Source: Artemia franciscana (Eukaryota; Arthropoda; Branchiopoda; Anostraca; Artemiidae). From it: a DNA stretch of 64,000 nt. The first letter of the stretch is position 1, and each line of letters opens with the position of its first letter. The DNA is taken from assembly GCF_032884065.1 (NCBI RefSeq), contig NC_088883.1, positions 21,467,393-21,531,392 of the forward strand, in the 5' to 3' direction. Under the pieces are notes generated by a model. That model was not told where the DNA came from, ran no database searches, and was given only the letters and a program-made list of their open reading frames with translations. A program made the position numbers and the translations under genes. Positions 58,860 to 64,000 of this stretch are shown one piece after another.

Positions 58860-59420
58860 AAATTAACTGTAAGTAAGGAGCAACATTGAAACTTAGAACG
58901 AAAAGAAATTATTCCGTATATGAAAGGGTTTGTCCCCTCCTCAACGCCTCACTCTTTACGCTAAAGCTTTTTATTGTTTTAAAAAGTAGAACTGCGAAAA
59001 AGAGTCAAACTTTAGCGTAAAGAGCGAGGCGTTGAGGAGGGGACAATCCCTTTCATATATGGAATAATTTCTGTTCGTTTTAAGTTTTAATGTCGCTCCT
59101 TGAAAATTGCTTTTTTTTATTTAATTTATGAACGTTTTTGAATAAATGCATGTTTTGATTTTGGCTCACCGGACATGAATAATTAAAACGAAATTTTCAT
59201 ATTAATTTTGTTTTGGCTAAATGGCTTTCTCATAGTTATGATCGGACGATTTTGATAAAAAAGAGGTGGGGGAGGAGGCCTAGTTGCCCTCCCACTTTTG
59301 GTTACTTAAAAATTCAACTAGAACTTTTTTTTACGAATGTTTTATTAGTAATAAATATACGTAACTTACGTAACGAACTTCTATATTCTTATATTTTTAT
59401 AGCGTATATAAAGGGTTCAA
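58860..59420 (+). mobile_element. Foldback family F5, copy 2
   Basis: A long palindrome: 58872-58970 (GAAATTATTCCGTATATGAA, GTCCCCTCCTCAACGCCTCA, CTCTTTACGCTAAAG) against 58999-59105 (CTTTAGCGTAAAGAGCGAGG, CGTTGAGGAGGGGAC, ATATGGAATAATTTC). A tail to about 59420 is shared with the copy at 39230-39720 in reverse. A related fragment follows at 59400-59640. Confidence 0.85.
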
Positions 59421-60239
59421 CCCCTCGTCAGTACTTCGCTTTTTAGAGTATAGCTTGAATTTTGCCCCAATTCTTTAAGAATAACCCCTGAATCACAAAG
59501 GCCGTAGAATAAATAGTTGATGTTACTAAAAATACTTTAGCGCAAAGAGCAAGGTATTGTGGAGGAGACGAACCCCCTAACATACGTAATATTTGCTGTT
59601 CGTTTGAATTTTTAATGCTGCTCCTTACTTCCATCCGAAAAAACTTTTTTTTTATTTATTTTCTCATTTTTTTTAATATTGCTAGAAAATCCTGTGCCCC
59701 TTCATGGAAATTCTCTTCCCTCATTATAAATTCCTCCATGGAAAGGCCCTCCACGCTGCTCCCTTCCCCTGACCCACCCCCACCCCAACGCGAAAAAGTC
59801 CCCCTGAAAACGTCTGTACACTTCCCAATAACCTTTACTATATGCAGACAATGGTTAAAGTTTGTATCTTACAGCCCCTCCCCCTGGGACTCCGGGGGAT
59901 TAACTAATCCCAAAAGACATAGTTATTAGATTTTTAGACCAAGCTGAACAAAATGGCTATCTCAGAATTTTGACCCGGTGTTTTTGGGAAAGAAGAGCGT
60001 GGGAGGGGGCCTAGGTGCCCTCCAATTTCCTTGGTCACTTAAAAAGGGCACTAGAACTTCTAATTTCCGTTAGAATAAGCCCTCTCACGACATTCTGGGA
60101 CCGCTGGGTCAATACAATGACCACTGGAAAATAAAACAAGAGCTAAGAGCTCATATGGCACTTGTGACGAGGCGAGAAGAGCTAAGAGCCAAGAGATCAT
60201 ATGGTATGAGCTCTAACAAAATTCTATGAATCAATAGAT

Positions 60240-62080
60240 TGATTTAAAAAGGAAAATAAGAGGCTTAATGCCAGTCAGGATTTAAAATAAGAGCTCTGAG
60301 TCACTATGTCCTTCTAAATATCAAAATTCATTAAGATCCGACCAACCACTCGTAAGTTATAAGTACCTAATTTTTTCTAATTTTTCCTCTCCCTTTAGCC
60401 CCTCAGATGGTCGAATCTGGGAAAACGACTTTATCAAGTCAAATTGTGCAGCTCCCTGACACGCCTACCAATTTTCATCGTCCTAGCACGTCCAGAAGCA
60501 CCAAACTCGCCAAATCACTGAACCCCTCCCCCCAATTCCCCCAAAGAGAGCGAATCCAGTACGATTCTGCAAATCACGTATCAAGGACATTTGTTTATTC
60601 TAGCCACCAAGCTTTCTTCCCGATTCCTCTACTCCAAGTGTTTTTCCAAGATTCACCACTCCAACTCCCCCCAATGTCAAAAGATCTGGTCGGGATTTGA
60701 AATAAGAGCCCTGAGACATGAATTCCTTCTAAAAATCAAATTTCATTAGGATCCGATCATCTATTCGTAAGATAAAAATATCCCAATTTTCACGTTTTCC
60801 CAAGAATTCCGGTTTCCCCCTCCAACTCCCCCCAATGTCACAGGATCTGGTCGGAATTTAAAATTAGAACTTTAAAGCACAAGATCCTTCTAAATATCAA
60901 ATTTCATTAAGATCTGGTCACTCTTTCGTAAGTTACAAATACCTCAATTTTCAAAATTACCCCCCCCACATTTCCACCAAAGAGAGCAGATCCGGTCCGG
61001 TTATGTCAATCACGTATCTTAGACAGGTTTCTATTCTTCCCATCCAGTTTCATCCTGATCTCACCGCTTTAAGTATTTTATAAGATTTCCGGTCCCTCCA
61101 ACTGCTCCCCCCCCCTAATTACGCTTGATCCGGTTGAGATTTAAAGTAAGAGATCTGAGTTACGAGGTCCTTCTAAATATGGAGTTTCATGAAGACCCGA
61201 TCACTCCTTCGTAAGTTGCAAATACGTAATTTTTTCTTATTTTTCAGAATTAACCCCCCCCCCCAATAGTGTGGATCCGTTCCAATTATGTAAATCACGT
61301 ATGCAAGACATTTGCTTATTTTTCCCACCAAGTTTCATCCCGATCCCTCCAATCTAAGCTTTTTCCATGATTTTAGGTTCCCCCCACCCCAAACCTCCCC
61401 CAATGTCACCAGATCCGGTCAGTATTTAAAATAAGAGCTTTGAGACACGATATCCGTCTAAATATCAAATTTCGTTGAGATCCGATCACCCGTTCGTAAG
61501 TTAAAAATACCTCATTTTTTCTAATTTTTCGGAATTAACCCCTCCCCCAACTACCCCAAAGAGAGTGGATCCGTTCCAGTTTTGTCAGTCATGTATCTAT
61601 GACTTGTGCTTATTTTTTCCACCAAGTTTCATCCCGATCCCTCCACTCTAAGTGTTTTCCAAGTTTAGGTTTTCCCCTCCCAACTCCTCCCCCCCAATGT
61701 CACCAGATTCAGTCGGGATTTGAAATAAGAGCTCTAAGACACGATATCCTTCTGAAAATCAAATTTCTTTGAGATCCGATCACCCGTTCGTAAGTTAAAA
61801 TCACCTCATTTTTTCTAATTTTTCAACTACCACAAAGAGAGCGGATACGTTCCGATTATGTCAATCATGTATCTGGGACTTGTGTTTATTTTTCCCATCA
61901 AGTTTCATCCCGATCCCTCCACTCTAAGTGTTTTCCAAGATTTTAGGTTTCCCCCCTCCAACTCCCCCCAATGTCATCAGATCCGGTCGGGATTTAAAAT
62001 AAGAGCTCTGAGACACAATATCATTCCAAACATCAAATTTTATTAAGATCCCATCACCTGCTCATAAGTTAAAAATACTT
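60240..62080 (+). repeat. Satellite-like array, period about 285 bp
   Basis: The marker GGATTTGAAATAAGAGC or variants occurs at about 60268, 60691, 60851, 61135, 61420, 61712 and 61988. Regular units are about 276-292 bp; two are shortened or rearranged. Each unit has CTTCTAAATATCAAATTTCA, TTCGTAAGTTAAAAATACCT, CAAAGAGAGCGGATCCGTTC, AAGTTTCATCCCGATCCCTC and CCAATGTCACCAGATC. No frame is conserved. Confidence 0.9.
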
Positions 62081-62289
62081 CATTTTTTCTATTTTTTTCC
62101 GAATTAACCGGCCCCCCACTCTACCCCCAGGTGGTCAAATCGGGAAAACGACTATTTCTAATTTAATCTGGTCCGGTCCCTGATGCGCTTGCCAAATTTC
62201 ATCACCCTAGCTTACCTGGAAGTGCCTAAAGTAGCAAAACCGGGACCGACAGACAGCCCTTTTTAAATGACCAAAAAGATTGGATGGCA

Positions 62290-64000
62290 GCTAGCCCCTT
62301 CCCCAAAAGGCCCTACAAGGTCGTCCTATTAAAATTTGGAGATAGCCATTTTTGTTGAAAATAGTTCAAAGTCCTACAAATATGGTTTTAATGATGATGT
62401 TGCCCTTGATTGTCTCCAGGAAGGGCTCTATGTGGTATCGGGCATATCGGTATCGCGCGTATCGGTATTGCGCGTATTGGTATCGCACGTATCGGCATCG
62501 GGTGTATTGGTATTATACGTATAGTATCCGGTATATTGGTGTATGATGTTGGTATCCGGTATTTTTTCAGTCATTTTCTAGGCTCCTTTTTAAAAGCATG
62601 CCCTGGGAAGGTACTATAGTTGCAGCAGTAGCTGCAATCTATTAAAGAGCAAACTATAGCCCATAGTAACCGAAAGATAAAAAACGCTTTTAGAACTGAC
62701 ACTGATTCGGGAATGGTAACTATTATTTTGGTTCGTCTTAAAAGTAAAAGTTTATTGCGAAAAGAAATTCATGGTGATCTCAAAGAAAAGCCTGAAACCC
62801 CTCAAAATGGTGTCAGACCAAAATTAAAAGTGTACCATTGGAACCAGCATGGTCAAAAACATGTATACAGGGAAATTACTGCCCCCCTTCCTGAACAACA
62901 AGAAAAATCCCTTTTTTCATGGTTAACAGTGAAGTGTTTACTGTTTTTTTTTCTAACAGGGCTAGGGGGTGGTTAGAACATGATATATAGATGTTTAATA
63001 GCTCATTCAAACGAAAATAAAATTTTCTAGTGCCCCTTTCATCGATTAACATGATTGAATGGAAACTAGCTCCCATCCCAAAGCACCCCCCCCCCCCCAA
63101 AGTCATCCAAACAAAATTTTGAGATATACATTTTGTTCAACATATTCAAAGGTCCAGTATCTACAGTAATGGTGATGATGTGACCCTCCATAGTTCGTGG
63201 GAAAAGGGCTGTACCCTGTATCAGTATCAGACATATCAAGATCACGCGTATCGGATGGGCGTATTGGTATCGTAGGCATCGTTTAGGTAGATTTTTAGTA
63301 GCTCATATAAAAGATTTTACTCATATCTACGTCCTTCCTATAAATTTCACCATCACCAAGATCCAAGTGGCACTAAAAACGGCACTTGTGGTGCCATGTC
63401 TCAAGTGAAAAAGCTGGGGCTAGTGGGCTACCAGAACCTTTTAAGGTGACGTTTCATAACGCATTTGAAAGGTATTGTCATATCTATGTGATTTCTATCA
63501 ATTCTACCATCCGTAAATATGATCATGGATGTAGAAGCAGCTGCAACTTAGTAAAGAGCGAACCACAACCTACAGGAACCAAATGAGGAAAAACGCGTTT
63601 TGAAAAAAACTGCCTAGTGGAAAAAAATTGCATTTGACAGTGAATCCGGAATGGTAACTATTGCTTCAATTAATCTTAAAAGTAAAAAAATTGACGCGAA
63701 AACAAATTTACGGTGATTTTGAGAAGAGCCTGAATCTCATCAAAAATGGCGTCAGATCGAAATAAAAAGTGCATATTGGAATCAGTAGGGTCAAAAACCT
63801 TTGTTAGGACAATTACAGTCCGCTTTTTTTTCCACCAGGGCTAGTAAATGACCAGAACATCATAGAGAGATACTTAATGGCTCATTCAAGTGGTAAATAT
63901 ATTTTCCACTGCCGTTTAAGGTGACCAAAAATATTGGAGGGGAACTAGACCCTCCTAAAGGCCTCTTCCCCCTAATGTCATCCAACCACAATTTTGAGAT
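62290..64000 (+). repeat. Degenerate tandem repeat, units about 0.8-0.9 kb, runs off window
   Basis: Shared blocks in order at 62332/63114 (AAATTT-GAGATA-CATTTTTGTT), 62435/63215 (TATCGG array), 62710/63645 (GGAATGGTAACTATT), 62790/63730 (GTGTCAGACC/GCGTCAGATC) and a third unit starting near 63975. Noncoding. Confidence 0.8.
62435..62545 (+). repeat. Short minisatellite TATCGGTATCGCGCG
   Basis: About seven imperfect copies of a 15-18-bp unit (GTATCGGTATCGCGC, TATTGGTATCGCACG). A decayed counterpart is at 63215-63285. CpG-rich relative to surroundings. Confidence 0.88.

Overview
This is an AT-rich, intron-containing eukaryotic (metazoan) window. Most of it is transposable elements and tandem or inverted repeats. 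The element mix fits an arthropod, perhaps a crustacean: Helitrons with TCTATATATATAAAA 5' ends, RNase H-bearing I-group LINEs, a CR1/Jockey-like LINE, a Gypsy element, a hAT element and foldback elements. That placement is inference; no species marker was seen.

The one host gene I can support is on the minus strand. It encodes a sphingomyelin synthase-related protein (SMSr/SAMD8 type: N-terminal SAM domain plus membrane LPP-type ceramide phosphoethanolamine synthase). Five coding exons were assembled by hand: E1 45364-45525, E2 20172-20373, E3 18226-18505, E4 15054-15171 and E5 2393-2543. All intron phases agree (0, 1, 2, 0) and every splice site has GT/AG. They encode 304 residues in frame up to the catalytic [10 protein letters not shown] motif. 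The last exon or exons (second His and Asp of the triad) must lie left of base 1. The gene therefore spans more than 43 kb, and nearly all other features from 2.4 to 45 kb sit in its introns.

Layout: 0-2.4 kb is unassigned sequence plus a Helitron 5' fragment. Intron 4 (2.5-15.05 kb) holds a head-to-tail minus-strand Helitron array (4.47-8.78 kb) and a plus-strand Helitron cluster (10.74-14.43 kb), with (AT)n tracts, CTAAAAA tracts and GACCGGGACACAGGGA-type repeats. Introns 3 and 2 (15.2-20.2 kb) hold AT-rich DNA, a duplicated segment and two inverted arrays of one 70-bp minisatellite on either side of E3. Intron 1 (20.4-45.4 kb) holds an I-group LINE split by an antisense 5'-truncated LINE (24.4-31.6 kb), a second LINE whose ORF1 carries three CCCH fingers (31.6-34.7 kb), a tandem repeat, a LINE RT tail, foldback elements and a broken Gypsy pol with the start of an LTR.

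Upstream of the gene (45.5-64 kb) lie a large foldback element, a structurally complete hAT element with TIRs and an 8-bp near-perfect TSD (52283-57052), duplicated palindromic repeats, a roughly 285-bp satellite-like array and a degenerate tandem repeat running off the right end. No rRNA, bona fide tRNA gene, CRISPR array or prokaryotic signal was seen. All element ORFs carry at least one lesion as read.
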